From contig CBDFMN010000003.1 of NCBI GenBank assembly GCA_965249685.1, positions 1,240,001 through 1,304,000 of the forward strand: 64,000 nucleotides of DNA, given 5' to 3'. Position numbers and translations under genes: made by a program. The notes under the pieces are model-generated. The model worked only from the letters and a program-made list of their open reading frames with translations. It ran no database searches and was not told where the DNA came from. The DNA is from RH-AL1 sp965249685. GTDB taxonomy: Bacteria; Pseudomonadota; Alphaproteobacteria; Rhizobiales; Beijerinckiaceae. Below are positions 8,015 to 17,097 of the stretch, piece after piece. How positions within the stretch are numbered: the stretch's first letter is position 1; every line of letters starts with the position of its first letter.

Positions 8015-8908
8015 TCAGACGCTCAGCAGTCCGGCATGGGCCATGGCGCTACGCACAGCCATCATCGCCGGTTCCGTTGCCGTCAACATGGGGAGGCGAA
8101 CCTCGTTCGCCATCTTGCCGAGCAGCGAACAGGCGTACTTCGGGCCGGCCGGGTTCGGGTCTACGAAGAGCGCGGCGTGAAGCGGTGTCAACCGGTCCTG
8201 CACGGCGAGGGCCGCCGCATAGTCGCCGGCCAGGCAGGCCTCCTGCATCGCGGCGCATTGGCGCGGCGCGACGTTGGAGGTGACCGAAATGCAGCCGTGG
8301 CCGCCGTGCGCCATGACGCCGAGCGCCGTCATGTCCTCACCCGACAATTGCACGAAGTCCGGCCCCAGCAGGCTGCGCTGCAACGCCGTCCGGGCGAGGG
8401 AGGCCGTCGCGTCCTTCACGCCGGCGATGTTCCTGAGCTCGTAGAGGCGCCGCATCGTGTCGATGCTCAGGTCGACCACCGAACGGGGCGGAATGTTGTA
8501 CATGATGATGGGGATGCCGACGGCGTCGTTCACCGCCTTGAAATGCCGATAGAGGCCCTCTTGCGAGGGCTTGTTGTAATAGGGCGTGACGACGAGCAGC
8601 CCATCGGCGCCGACCGACTCGGCATAGCGCGCCAGGTCGAGCGCCTCGGCCGTGTTGTTGGAACCGGCGCCGGCGATGACGAAGGCGCGGCCCCGCGCCT
8701 GTTCGACCGTCATGGCGACGACGCGGCGGTGCTCCTCGTGCGTCAGGGTCGGGCCCTCGCCCGTCGTGCCCACGGGCACGAAGCCGTGCGTGCCGTTATC
8801 GACCTGCCATTCGATGAAGGCGCGCAACGCCTCCTCATCCAGACGACCGCCTCGGAACGGCGTCACGAGCGCCGTAATCGAGCCTCGCAGTGCTGCACCC
8901 TTCGCCAT
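8015..8908 (-). CDS. dapA: 4-hydroxy-tetrahydrodipicolinate synthase
   Basis: DapA condenses pyruvate and aspartate semialdehyde, the first committed step to diaminopimelate and lysine. The Schiff-base lysine is in GVKDATA and the catalytic tyrosine in YNIPPRS. Other family boxes are GTTGEGPTL and VTPYYNKPSQEG. The ATG at 8908 (MAKGAALRG) has a purine-rich ribosome binding site (ggaagga) about 8 bases upstream. Length is 297 residues, normal for the family. A divergent 260-bp gap separates it from the transglycosylase gene. Confidence 0.97.
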   Translation of the reverse strand: MAKGAALRGSITALVTPFRGGRLDEEALRAFIEWQVDNGTHGFVPVGTTGEGPTLTHEEHRRVVAMTVEQARGRAFVIAGAGSNNTAEALDLARYAESVGADGLLVVTPYYNKPSQEGLYRHFKAVNDAVGIPIIMYNIPPRSVVDLSIDTMRRLYELRNIAGVKDATASLARTALQRSLLGPDFVQLSGEDMTALGVMAHGGHGCISVTSNVAPRQCAAMQEACLAGDYAAALAVQDRLTPLHAALFVDPNPAGPKYACSLLGKMANEVRLPMLTATEPAMMAVRSAMAHAGLLSV

Positions 8909-9170
8909 TCCCGATCCTTCCGGGTCGCCCAAAGGGCGCCGCATTCCTCATGCCATCTCGGTCGGCTCCGGGCGATCCGTCCCAGCCGGCAGACCCGTTA
9001 CGCCGAAACGTGCTCGCCGAACAAGCCACCCGCCGCGAAGAGACATAGCGGCTCGGCGGAGGAACGCAACAAGCCCCGACGCTTGGCTTTTCCCTCCGGC
9101 GACACCGTAGGGATTGGGTAACCAAGTTGAACCAAGCTGCTTCGCGCCTGCGGGCTTTGATGGGTCGAGC

Positions 9171-11423
9171 ATGAACAGAAAACGCGGTTACGGGGTTCTC
9201 GGCGCAAGCGCGCTGTGCCTGATCGCAGTCGCGCCCTCGCAAGTCGCCGATGGCCGTCTGCCGCGCTGGACCAACCTCTTCTGGGACCTGCGGCAGGGCG
9301 CCGCCAAGGTGGCCGCGGCCAGCGTGGAAGTGGCGGCAGCGCTGCACCTGCCCGGGCACGAGACACCTTCCGGCATCCCGTCCGCCCCAAGCGCCGCGCC
9401 GCTCAAGGAAGGTCCGGTGACGGCCCCCGTGCTGGGTAGGCTCGATGCCGTCCAGGCTGCCACCGTCCTCAATCAGGCGTTCGCCGCCGCGGCCGCGGCC
9501 CTGCGCCTGCGCGAGCTCGGCTACGATCCCGGACCGATCCGCGAGGCGCTGACGGCCTATCGCACCGGCGACCTCGCGGCCGGCGATGCTGCCGCCCGCA
9601 CCGTGCAGGACCCGCTCGCTCGCACCGCCCTCGAATGGGTTGCGCTGCGCGACGCCGCCGGCAAAATCAGCGTCGAGCGCCTCAACGCCTTCAGCGCGCG
9701 CCATCCGGACTGGCCCGCGCAGGGCTGGTTCCGGCGGCAGCTGGAGGCCCATTTGTTCCGCTCCCCGGACGCCGCCATGGTGAGAGGCTTCTTTGCCGCC
9801 AGCCCGCCGCAGACGCCGGTCGGCAAGCTGGCTTTGGCGCGGGTGATGAAGGCGGACGGCCGCATGGCCGAGGCCTCGCGCCTCGTCCGCGCGCTCTATC
9901 GGGAGACCGACCTCTCGCCCTTCCTGGAGACGCGGCTGAAGGCGGATTTTGGCGGCGAGCTGCAGAAGGCCGATTACAAATACCGAGCGGACCGCCTCCT
10001 CTACAAGGACGACGTGGGAGGTGCGCTGCGTGCAGCGGCCCTCGCCGGCCCGGAGGTCGTTGCGTTGGCGCGGGCGCGGGCGGCCGTGATCGCCGAGGCG
10101 CCGAGCGACAAAGCCATCGCCGCCGTGCCCCCGGCCTTGCGCAACGATCCGGGCCTGCTCCTCGCCCAGATCCAGAAGCTGCGCCGCGCCGACAAGCTGA
10201 AGGATGCGGCGGCCGCCATGCTCGCCGCACCGCACGACCCCGCCGTGCTGATCAACGGCGACGAATGGTGGACGGAGCGGCGCGTGCTCGCCCGCAAGAT
10301 CCTCGATAGCGGCGATGCTGCGACGGCCTACCGGATCTGCGCCGGCCACTCCGCCATGTCGGCCGAGGCCCGGATCGAAGCCGAGTTCCATGCCGGCTGG
10401 ATCGCCTTGCGCTTCCTCGGCGACCCTGCCACCGCCGCGAAACATTTTGCGACCGCCGGCCAGCTCGCCGAGACGCCGACCTCTCTCGCCCGCGTCGCCT
10501 ATTGGCAAGCCCGCGCCACGGAGAATTCGATCGACCCCGACGCGCTCGCGCGGGCCAAGCTCTTCTACGAACGGGCGGCTCAATATCCGTCGACTTACTA
10601 CGGGCAGCTCGCGCAGGCGGCGCTCGGGCGCAACGCCGACATCGTGCGGGCCCCCACCTCGGAGGCCCAGGGTATGGGCCGCGCCGAGGCGGTCCGAACG
10701 GTCGAACTCCTTTACGCCGCCGGAGAAAAGGAGCCGGCCTACGCGCTTGCCACCGAGGCGGCGCAGACGCTCAAGGACGAAGCGCAGGTGGCCGCACTCG
10801 CCAAGGTCATCGATGCACAGCAGGACGCGCATCTCGCCCTCACCGTCGGCAAGCTGATGAGCCAGCGTGGTCTGCCGATGGACGCGTTGGCCTTCCCGAC
10901 GTTCGGCATCCCTCACTTCGAACCGCTAGTGAACTCGGCCTCGCCTTCCATCGTCTATTCCGTGGCGCGGCAGGAGAGCGCCTTCAACGCGACCGTCGTC
11001 TCGGCGGCGGGCGCCAAGGGCCTCATGCAGATGATCGATTCCACGGCGAAACGCACGGCCGTGAAGGCCGGCCTGCCTTTCGACGAGGGACGTATGCTGA
11101 CCGACGCCGCCTTCAACGCGCAACTTGGCGCCGCCCACCTCGGCGCGCTGCTGGCGGAACAGGGCAATTCCTACATCCTGACCTTCGCCGCCTACAACGC
11201 CGGTGGCGGCCGCGTGAAGCAGTGGATCGAAGCCTATGGCGACCCGCGCACGCCGGGCGTCGACCCCGTGGACTGGGTGGAGCGGATCCCGTTCACGGAA
11301 ACGCGCAACTACGTCCAGCGCGTCATGGCGAACGTGGCGATGTACCAGGCCCGCTTCGCCAAAGAGGCGGCGAGCGGCGGCTTGCAGGCCAATGCGACGC
11401 GCAACGCGCCGGCAAAGCTCTGA
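9171..11423 (+). CDS. Soluble lytic murein transglycosylase (Slt70-like)
   Basis: The enzyme cleaves peptidoglycan between MurNAc and GlcNAc, leaving 1,6-anhydro ends. From the ATG at 9171 the product has 750 residues: a signal peptide (MNRKRGYGVLGASALCLIA), a long alpha-helical superhelix region, and a C-terminal SLT domain. The catalytic Glu is in ARQESAFN, followed by GAKGLMQMI and the AAYNAG motif near the C-terminus. In-frame codons upstream of 9171 lack a signal sequence and were not used. The next gene is convergent. Confidence 0.94.
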   Translation: MNRKRGYGVLGASALCLIAVAPSQVADGRLPRWTNLFWDLRQGAAKVAAASVEVAAALHLPGHETPSGIPSAPSAAPLKEGPVTAPVLGRLDAVQAATVLNQAFAAAAAALRLRELGYDPGPIREALTAYRTGDLAAGDAAARTVQDPLARTALEWVALRDAAGKISVERLNAFSARHPDWPAQGWFRRQLEAHLFRSPDAAMVRGFFAASPPQTPVGKLALARVMKADGRMAEASRLVRALYRETDLSPFLETRLKADFGGELQKADYKYRADRLLYKDDVGGALRAAALAGPEVVALARARAAVIAEAPSDKAIAAVPPALRNDPGLLLAQIQKLRRADKLKDAAAAMLAAPHDPAVLINGDEWWTERRVLARKILDSGDAATAYRICAGHSAMSAEARIEAEFHAGWIALRFLGDPATAAKHFATAGQLAETPTSLARVAYWQARATENSIDPDALARAKLFYERAAQYPSTYYGQLAQAALGRNADIVRAPTSEAQGMGRAEAVRTVELLYAAGEKEPAYALATEAAQTLKDEAQVAALAKVIDAQQDAHLALTVGKLMSQRGLPMDALAFPTFGIPHFEPLVNSASPSIVYSVARQESAFNATVVSAAGAKGLMQMIDSTAKRTAVKAGLPFDEGRMLTDAAFNAQLGAAHLGALLAEQGNSYILTFAAYNAGGGRVKQWIEAYGDPRTPGVDPVDWVERIPFTETRNYVQRVMANVAMYQARFAKEAASGGLQANATRNAPAKL

Positions 11424-11525
11424 CAACCAGGCCGCGCGATTTTTACGCGAAAGGTCGAGCGCGCGGTCAGGAAATGGCGACCATCCGGCTTCCGCCGGCC
11501 TGAAGCCCGGACCCGAGACCGGTGA

Positions 11526-11912
11526 TCAGCGCTGGCGCTCGACGAAGGCGTCGATCAATTGCACGACGTGGTTCACCGAATACGGTTTGGGCACGAAGCG
11601 TTGCGAGGCGGCGTCGAAGGTCGACGACGGCAGGCGGCGACCCGAAGTGACCACCACGCCGATATCGGGATAGATGCGACCGATCCTGTCGGCCAGCGCG
11701 AACCCGTCGATCGGTCCGGGCATTTCCACGTCGGTGAAGACGACGCGCACGGCGGGGTTCTGGTCCAGCAGCACGAGGGCCTCGTCGGCATTGCTGGCCT
11801 CGATCACGTCGAACCCGGCGTCGGTCAGGACGTCAGCGTTCATCAGACGCAGCAGCGGCTCGTCGTCGACGATCAGGACCAGGGGATGAGCGGCGAGAAT
11901 GCTAATGTCCAT
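11526..11912 (-). CDS. Single-domain response regulator
   Basis: The 128-residue protein is a stand-alone receiver domain. The acidic pair is in LIVDDEPLLR, the phospho-accepting Asp in VVFTDVEMPG, the conserved Thr/Ser in VVTSGR and the Lys in VPKPYS. There is no output domain, so it probably acts by protein contact, as CpdR/DivK-like or general-stress-type regulators do. No histidine kinase is adjacent. The ATG at 11912 (MDISILAAHP) was chosen because the upstream extension has no homology. Confidence 0.9.
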   Translation of the reverse strand: MDISILAAHPLVLIVDDEPLLRLMNADVLTDAGFDVIEASNADEALVLLDQNPAVRVVFTDVEMPGPIDGFALADRIGRIYPDIGVVVTSGRRLPSSTFDAASQRFVPKPYSVNHVVQLIDAFVERQR

Positions 11913-12049
11913 CGAACAAGACCCAACGCTTTTTACTGAAATTCCACGCTGGGCCATTTGCATTAACAGCCGCTTTAAGACTTGAGTTAATGCTTCCCGA
12001 TCCGTCGCAATAGGCGGCACGCCGTTCGCGACCATAGGGAGAGGCGGCC

Positions 12050-12952
12050 ATGGCCCAGTTCGGCACGAAGGTCGAAGATCGCTTCTACGCGGCTGCGGAC
12101 GGGCTGCGCCTGCACCTGCGCGATTACAACCCCGACGTCGCAGTGGGAAGCCCCGTCGCATGCCTCGCCGGGCTGACCCGCAACGCCGAGGATTTCGACC
12201 CGCTTGCCCGCGCCCTCGCTTTCGAGGCGAACGTCCCGCGCCGCGTCGTCGCCTTCGATGGCCGCGGCCGGGGCGGCTCCGACCATGACGCCGATTGGCG
12301 CCACTACGACCTGCCGATGGAATGGGACGACGTGCTCGCCGGTCTGACGCTTTGCGGGATCGCCTCGGCCCATTTCATCGGCACGTCGCGCGGCGGCCTC
12401 AACCTCATGGCGGCAGCGCGCGAACACCGGCGCCTGATGCGGTCCGTCGTGCTCAACGACATCGGCCCGGTGCTGGAGAGCGGCGGGCTGGCGCGGATCA
12501 AGACCTATGTGGGAGTGCCGGTCCAGCCCCGCGACCTGGCACACGCCATCGCCATGCTCAAGATCGGCGCCGGGCTCCATTTCACAAACCTGAGCGAACG
12601 CGAGTGGCGCCTTTTCGCGACCACGACCTTCGGTTCGGACGAGGCGGAATTGGGCCTGCGCTACGATCCGGCGCTGAGCCACACCCTCGACGGGTTCGAC
12701 GTAGCCCGGCCCCTGCCGAACCTCTGGCCGCAGTTCGACACCCTGCGCGGCCTGCCTTTGTTGACGATCCGCGGCGAAAACTCCGACCTGCTTTCACAGG
12801 AAACATTCCGATCGATGACGACGCGATGGCCGGGAAGCGAAGGCTTCGTCGTACCGGGGCAAGGCCACGCGCCGCTCCTGGCAGACGACGCCTCGATACG
12901 GCGCATCGCCGGCTTCCTCGCGGCCGCCGACGCTGGAACGTCCGGGACTTGA
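12050..12952 (+). CDS. Alpha/beta-hydrolase fold protein
   Basis: The product has 300 residues and an alpha/beta-hydrolase layout. An early strand is followed by AFDGRGRGGSD, the nucleophile elbow is GTSRGG, and the C-terminal His is in GQGHAPLL. A cap region lies between the nucleophile and the acid residue. A strong ribosome binding site (agggagagg) precedes the ATG. Family members include esterases, epoxide hydrolases and haloperoxidase-like enzymes; the substrate cannot be inferred. It is divergent from the response regulator and convergent with the symporter gene. Confidence 0.88.
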   Translation: MAQFGTKVEDRFYAAADGLRLHLRDYNPDVAVGSPVACLAGLTRNAEDFDPLARALAFEANVPRRVVAFDGRGRGGSDHDADWRHYDLPMEWDDVLAGLTLCGIASAHFIGTSRGGLNLMAAAREHRRLMRSVVLNDIGPVLESGGLARIKTYVGVPVQPRDLAHAIAMLKIGAGLHFTNLSEREWRLFATTTFGSDEAELGLRYDPALSHTLDGFDVARPLPNLWPQFDTLRGLPLLTIRGENSDLLSQETFRSMTTRWPGSEGFVVPGQGHAPLLADDASIRRIAGFLAAADAGTSGT

Positions 12953-13017
12953 GGAGGCCGCCAATTGTCCGTCGCGGCCCGCGCTCCGCCACAGGACGCC
13001 TGCCCGCTCCGCCGACC

Positions 13018-14289
13018 TTACGCGGGCTGCCCTTCCATTTCGCCGACGACCTCGTCGGTCTCGGCGTCGGCGACCAGCTGGCCCTCCCACTTGGCGACCA
13101 CGGCGGCCGCCAGCGAGTTGCCGATGACGTTGGTGGCCGAACGTCCCATGTCGAGGAACGTGTCGATACCCAGGATCAGCAGCAACCCCTCTTCCGGCAG
13201 GCTGAACTGACTCAGCGTGGCGGCGATCACCACCAGGGAGGCGCGCGGCACGCCGGCGACGCCCTTGCTGGTCAGCATCAGCGTCAGCAGCATGGCCACC
13301 TGCGTGCCCAGGCTCAGGGGTATGTCGTAGGCCTGCGCGATGAAGACGCTCGCGAAGGTGCAGTACATCATCGTGCCGTCGAGATTGAAGGAATAGCCGA
13401 GCGGCAGCACGAAGCTCGAGATCTTCGGGGCGACCGGGAACTTGGCGAGTTGTTCCAGCATCTTCGGATAGGCGGCCTCGGAACTCGCGGTCGAGAACGC
13501 CAGCAGGAACGGCTCCTGCACGAGCTTGACGAGGCGCTTGACGGAAGGGCCGAGGATGAGGAAGCCGACGAGGACGAGGATCAGCCAGAGGCACACCAAG
13601 CCGAAGTAGAACTCGCCCATGAACTTGGCGTAGTTGAGCAGGATGCCGAGCCCGTTGGTCGAGATGGTTGCCGCCATCGCGCAGAAGACGGCGAGAGGCG
13701 CCAGCTTCATCACGTAGCCTGTCACGCGCAGGATAATGTGCGACAAACCCTCGATGCCCTCGAGCACCGCCTTGACCCGGCTGCCCATCGCGGCGCAGGC
13801 GACGCCGAAGAACATGGAAAAGACGACGATCTGCAGGATCTCGTTGTCGACCATCGGACGGATCGCCGAGTCGGGGACGACGTGTTTGACGAAGCCGTCG
13901 AGCGTCATGGCATGGGCGTCGATGCCGGTGGCGGCGCCGCTCAGCACTTTATGCACGCCCTCGCCTGGCCCGAAGAGGTTCACAAGCACGAGGCCGAGGC
14001 TCAGGGAGACGAGCGAGGCGCTGACGAACCACAGCATGGCCTTGCCGCCGACGCGGCCGACCGCGCCGGCATCCGACATGTGGCCGATGCCCACCACGAG
14101 CGTCGAGAAGACGAGCGGCGCGATGATCATCTTGATGAGGCGCAGGAAAACGGTGCTGCCGATCGACACGTAGCCGGCGATGGTCTTCTGCATGGCAGGC
14201 GTCGCCACCTGGGCGTGGACCAGACCGCCGACCACGATCCCGAGGATCATGGCGACGAGGATGTAGGTCGTCATCCGACTCGATTTCAT
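13018..14289 (-). CDS. Dicarboxylate/amino acid:cation symporter (DAACS family)
   Basis: This inner-membrane secondary transporter imports acidic amino acids or C4-dicarboxylates with Na+ or H+. The hairpin motif appears as STASSEAAYPKML, the transmembrane-7 motif as LGYSFNLDGTMMY, and the transmembrane-8 motif as RSATNVIGNSLAAAVV. Many hydrophobic segments cover the 423 residues. The ATG at 14289 has a ribosome binding site (aagggga) 9 bases upstream. The Ser-rich motif has Ala in place of one Ser compared with glutamate carriers, so the substrate is uncertain. Confidence 0.93.
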   Translation of the reverse strand: MKSSRMTTYILVAMILGIVVGGLVHAQVATPAMQKTIAGYVSIGSTVFLRLIKMIIAPLVFSTLVVGIGHMSDAGAVGRVGGKAMLWFVSASLVSLSLGLVLVNLFGPGEGVHKVLSGAATGIDAHAMTLDGFVKHVVPDSAIRPMVDNEILQIVVFSMFFGVACAAMGSRVKAVLEGIEGLSHIILRVTGYVMKLAPLAVFCAMAATISTNGLGILLNYAKFMGEFYFGLVCLWLILVLVGFLILGPSVKRLVKLVQEPFLLAFSTASSEAAYPKMLEQLAKFPVAPKISSFVLPLGYSFNLDGTMMYCTFASVFIAQAYDIPLSLGTQVAMLLTLMLTSKGVAGVPRASLVVIAATLSQFSLPEEGLLLILGIDTFLDMGRSATNVIGNSLAAAVVAKWEGQLVADAETDEVVGEMEGQPA

Positions 14290-14438
14290 TGATGGTCCCC
14301 TTCGATGGCGTCGCGCGCCGCTATGCAAGGATAGCGCCGACGCAATCGAAGGGGTTCTCAGCGGTTACACCGGGACGGTGACCGCGTCCGCGGCGTGAAG
14401 GGGCCCGCGCGACGGAGGCGGCCGCTTGTCGGTGTCAG

Positions 14439-14735
14439 TCAGTCTGCGAACGGCTCGAAGGTGCCGCAGCCCTCCGCGAGGAGGGCCTCGCCGCTGCGGG
14501 GAATGCCGTTGATGTTGCGCAGGAAGTCGGTGGTGTTGAAACCGCGCGGGTATTCGCAGCGCGTAGTGTGCCGCCTGAAGACGAAGACCGCCCCTGGCCC
14601 GAGTTCAGGCACGATCACGTCGGGATCGGCGGGCTCCCGGTAGTAGTGCGCGCGATAGCGAGGCCCTGCGGCGGCCGTGTCGGCAAGCGCGCCGCACCCC
14701 GTCAGAAGCACCAGGAACAAAGCCATCTGTCGCAT
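14439..14735 (-). CDS. Small putative lipoprotein, unknown function
   Basis: The 98-residue protein starts at the ATG at 14735, with gggagag 6 bases upstream. Its signal sequence (MRQMALFLVLLTGCG) ends in a lipobox, LLTGC, so Cys15 is probably lipid-modified. The mature part is short and contains two more cysteines that could form a disulfide. I do not recognise the family. It lies between the symporter gene and the TonB-like gene on the same strand. Confidence 0.7.
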   Translation of the reverse strand: MRQMALFLVLLTGCGALADTAAAGPRYRAHYYREPADPDVIVPELGPGAVFVFRRHTTRCEYPRGFNTTDFLRNINGIPRSGEALLAEGCGTFEPFAD

Positions 14736-14813
14736 CACGATCTCTCCCGGCCGCTGGGCGAAGCGAAGAACCCAAAGGTTGCGCTTGAGGTTCCAAGGTA
14801 GAGGCGCCGGCTG

Positions 14814-15740
14814 TCAATGGTCGGCAACGAAACTCATGTAGGCGGGAAAACTGTGCGGCGCGCCGTCCGGTGGCGGCGGAAACGGCGCCGCGCGGCGGAT
14901 CAACGCCACCGCCTCCTCGTCCACCGCCGTGTTCCCGCTGGAGCGATCGACCACCACGCGCGTCAGGCCGCCCTTGGCGTCGACCTCGAACACCACGTGG
15001 GCCACGCCTGGCAGATAGGCCTGGTTCGACTTTTTCGCCCGACCGACCAGGTTGTAGATCGCCTGATCGTAGGTCACCGGGTCGTCGCCGTTCGGCGCGA
15101 GCGCGGGCATGGCGACGGCCGAGAAGGACTCTGGCAACAAACCCAAGGTCTTCGTGCGGTCGGCCGCCTGCTGCCGCGTCACAGCGGCCCCCTGCGCCTT
15201 ACTTTGCTCCCGTCCCGCGTTGGGCTCCTGTCCCTTGGCATCAGCCTCCGCCTGCGCGTGCAGGTCGGCCTGCTCGGCTTTCAGCGACGCGAGTTCGTCC
15301 CGCAGCGCCTGCAGCCCGGCGACCTCCTCGGCCGTCGGCGCGGGCGGGGGCGGCTCGGGCGATCGCGCCTGCTCCTTTGGCGCGTCTCGCGCCGGCGCCT
15401 TTGGCGCATCTCGCGCCTCTTGGGCGGGCTTTGCCGGAGGCGGCGCGGCCTTGGCCGCGGGCGCCTCCTGGACGATTTCGACGGGCGTCTCCTGCGGCTC
15501 CGTCGTCGGAGCGGACGCTCTGACAAGGAGGAGAGCCGCGAAGACGAGCAGATGCGCCGCGCCCGACATCGCAGCCGCCGGCCCCAGCGTACGGAGGCGA
15601 CGGGCGAATGGCTGCGGGATAGCGACGAGGGCCAGGCGATCGGCGGCAAACGGTGCGTTACCCGCCCGCAAGTCCGCTCGCGCGGCAGGCCTATCCGCCA
15701 TGGCCGCCAAGACGGGATCGATGCGAACCTGACGCGCCAT
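14814..15740 (-). CDS. TonB-like periplasmic-spanning protein
   Basis: The layout is that of an energy-transducer TonB-type protein. A cytoplasmic N-terminal stretch is followed by one membrane segment (AAHLLVFAALLLV, about residue 60), a Pro/Ala/Lys-rich spacer with a coiled-coil-like stretch (LQALRDELASLKAEQADLH), and a C-terminal domain with VAHVVFEVDAKGGLTRV and the TonB signature AALIRRAAPFP-like region (VALIRRAAPFPPPP). The ATG at 15740 has gaaggtg directly upstream. No exbB/exbD or TonB-dependent receptor is adjacent, so the partner is unknown. Confidence 0.85.
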   Translation of the reverse strand: MARQVRIDPVLAAMADRPAARADLRAGNAPFAADRLALVAIPQPFARRLRTLGPAAAMSGAAHLLVFAALLLVRASAPTTEPQETPVEIVQEAPAAKAAPPPAKPAQEARDAPKAPARDAPKEQARSPEPPPPAPTAEEVAGLQALRDELASLKAEQADLHAQAEADAKGQEPNAGREQSKAQGAAVTRQQAADRTKTLGLLPESFSAVAMPALAPNGDDPVTYDQAIYNLVGRAKKSNQAYLPGVAHVVFEVDAKGGLTRVVVDRSSGNTAVDEEAVALIRRAAPFPPPPDGAPHSFPAYMSFVADH

Positions 15741-15889
15741 CACCTTCGACCGACCGCTGAGGACCCATCTCCTTCTAGAGGATAGCGACGGCGGCGCAAC
15801 TCGCCGCCGGCCCTTGCCACGGGGGTCCCGCTGAGGCATACCTCGTCCGCTCGAAGGCGGGACCTAAGTGTGTCGTCTGCGGGCGATAC

Positions 15890-15983
15890 GGAGATGTGGC
15901 CGAGAGGCTGAAGGCGGCGGTTTGCTAAACCGTTATAGGGTTGTAAAGCCCTATCGAGGGTTCGAATCCCTCCGTCTCCGCCA
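15890..15983 (+). tRNA. tRNA-Ser (anticodon GCU)
   Basis: The 7-bp acceptor stem pairs ggagatg (15890-15896) with cgtctcc, with one G-U. The anticodon loop is tttgctaaa, giving GCU, which reads AGC/AGU. A long variable arm (tatagggttgtaaagcccta) is the class II feature of tRNA-Ser. The T arm is gaggg-ttcgaat-ccctc. The CCA end is encoded at 15981-15983. Confidence 0.97.
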
Positions 15984-16049
15984 ATTTCGTTTCGAAACGG
16001 CCGAACCGACGATCAGAACCGGGCGCCTGAGCCCTCGCGGAGAACCGAT

Positions 16050-16628
16050 ATGTCCCAGACCATCCGGTCTTGCTTTGCCGCTATTCCGCTCAAGGAATTG
16101 GTGACCGGAGCGAGCCTCGCGACGGCGGCCTGGGCGGGAATGGCGACGCTGGCGCAGGCCGATCCCGTGTCTCCCGAGGGGTTCTGGTACACGAAGGGCA
16201 GTGAGTCGATCATCAAGTTTCAGCCCTGCAAACCGACGTTCTGCGGCTCGGTGGTGTGGCTGAAGGACCCGACCGATGCCGCCGGCGCCACCAAGCTCGA
16301 CGAGAAGAACCCCGACGTGAGCAAGCGGACCAAGTCGATCATCGGTCTGGAGATCTTCAGCGGCATGGTGGCCGCCGACGATCACTGGAAGGGCAAAGCC
16401 TACAACGCCGACGACGGCAAGACCTACGACGTGACCTTTACGGTCAAGACGGAGAAGGAGCCCAACGACAAGGCCGACGTGCGCGGCTGCATTCTCGGCT
16501 TCCTGTGCGGTACGGAGACGTTCACGCGCACCATGGACGTGCCGGGCGGCGACCCGACCGCCGCGACGGCCGCCGCGAACCCAAAGTCCAAGGCCCACCC
16601 CGTCAAGAAAGACACCGCTAAGAAGTAG
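16050..16628 (+). CDS. DUF2147 family exported protein
   Basis: The protein has 192 residues with an N-terminal export signal (cleavage probably near AQADP). The mature domain shows the DUF2147 layout: PEGFWYTKGSESIIKFQPC, then CGSVVWLKDP, then a central GLEIFSGM and a C-terminal RGCILGFLCGTETFTRT. The paired cysteines are typical. DUF2147 proteins are periplasmic beta-rich proteins of unknown function. The last 30 residues are Ala/Lys-rich and probably disordered. The ATG has ggagaa 7 bases upstream, and the gene follows tRNA-Ser by 66 bp. Confidence 0.85.
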   Translation: MSQTIRSCFAAIPLKELVTGASLATAAWAGMATLAQADPVSPEGFWYTKGSESIIKFQPCKPTFCGSVVWLKDPTDAAGATKLDEKNPDVSKRTKSIIGLEIFSGMVAADDHWKGKAYNADDGKTYDVTFTVKTEKEPNDKADVRGCILGFLCGTETFTRTMDVPGGDPTAATAAANPKSKAHPVKKDTAKK

Positions 16629-16644
16629 GCCGCGTTCTTGACGC

Positions 16645-17028
16645 ATGCGCGGGATCGGATCGAGCAAGGCCGCAGGGATCGTTGAGGCACGGACGCGGCG
16701 CGGCGCGAGTGCCGCCGCCCTCGTGCTGTGTCTGATCGTCGGAGGGTCTCGGCCAGCGGCCGCTCAGGCGCCCCCGGCTCCGCGCGCGGCGAATGCCGCG
16801 CTCGCAGGTCCCGTCCAACCTCCGCCCTCAATGCAAGGCGATCTCGACCATCCCTACGTCCTGCCGCCCGCATCGCGAGCCCGCATGCACGAGTGCGCGA
16901 TCGAATGGCAAAAGAGGAAGATGTCCGGCGCGGCGGCCGACGAAATCTGGCGCGTCTTCGCCTCGGAGTGCCTCGTCGCACCCATTGACGCGACGCGCCC
17001 GGTTCAGAGCGCGTCACCGGACCACTAG
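16645..17028 (+). CDS. Small exported protein, unknown function
   Basis: The 127-residue product has an N-terminal hydrophobic export segment (SAAALVLCLIVGGSRPAAAQA) preceded by a basic region. A Pro-rich linker leads to a small C-terminal helical domain with two cysteines: HECAIEWQKRKMSG...WRVFASECL. The C-x-W...K...W..F...CL spacing resembles small periplasmic proteins common in Hyphomicrobiales, but I cannot name a family. It follows the DUF2147 gene by 16 bp and is probably cotranscribed. Confidence 0.65.
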   Translation: MRGIGSSKAAGIVEARTRRGASAAALVLCLIVGGSRPAAAQAPPAPRAANAALAGPVQPPPSMQGDLDHPYVLPPASRARMHECAIEWQKRKMSGAAADEIWRVFASECLVAPIDATRPVQSASPDH

Positions 17029-17097
17029 GTACAGGGCCGCCTTTCACAAGCGGTGCGGCGTGTGGACAGCGCCAACGTGACCCCGCTGCAAACCGCG

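Noticed and set aside
11913..12161. Longer N-terminus for the response regulator
   Set aside because: The added 83 residues are Arg/Pro-rich without homology and overlap the upstream region of the hydrolase gene; the receiver domain starts at MDISILAAHP.
12295..14292. Open frame of 665 codons overlapping the hydrolase and symporter genes
   Set aside because: Covers two certain genes and the intergenic region in a wrong frame; biased composition only.
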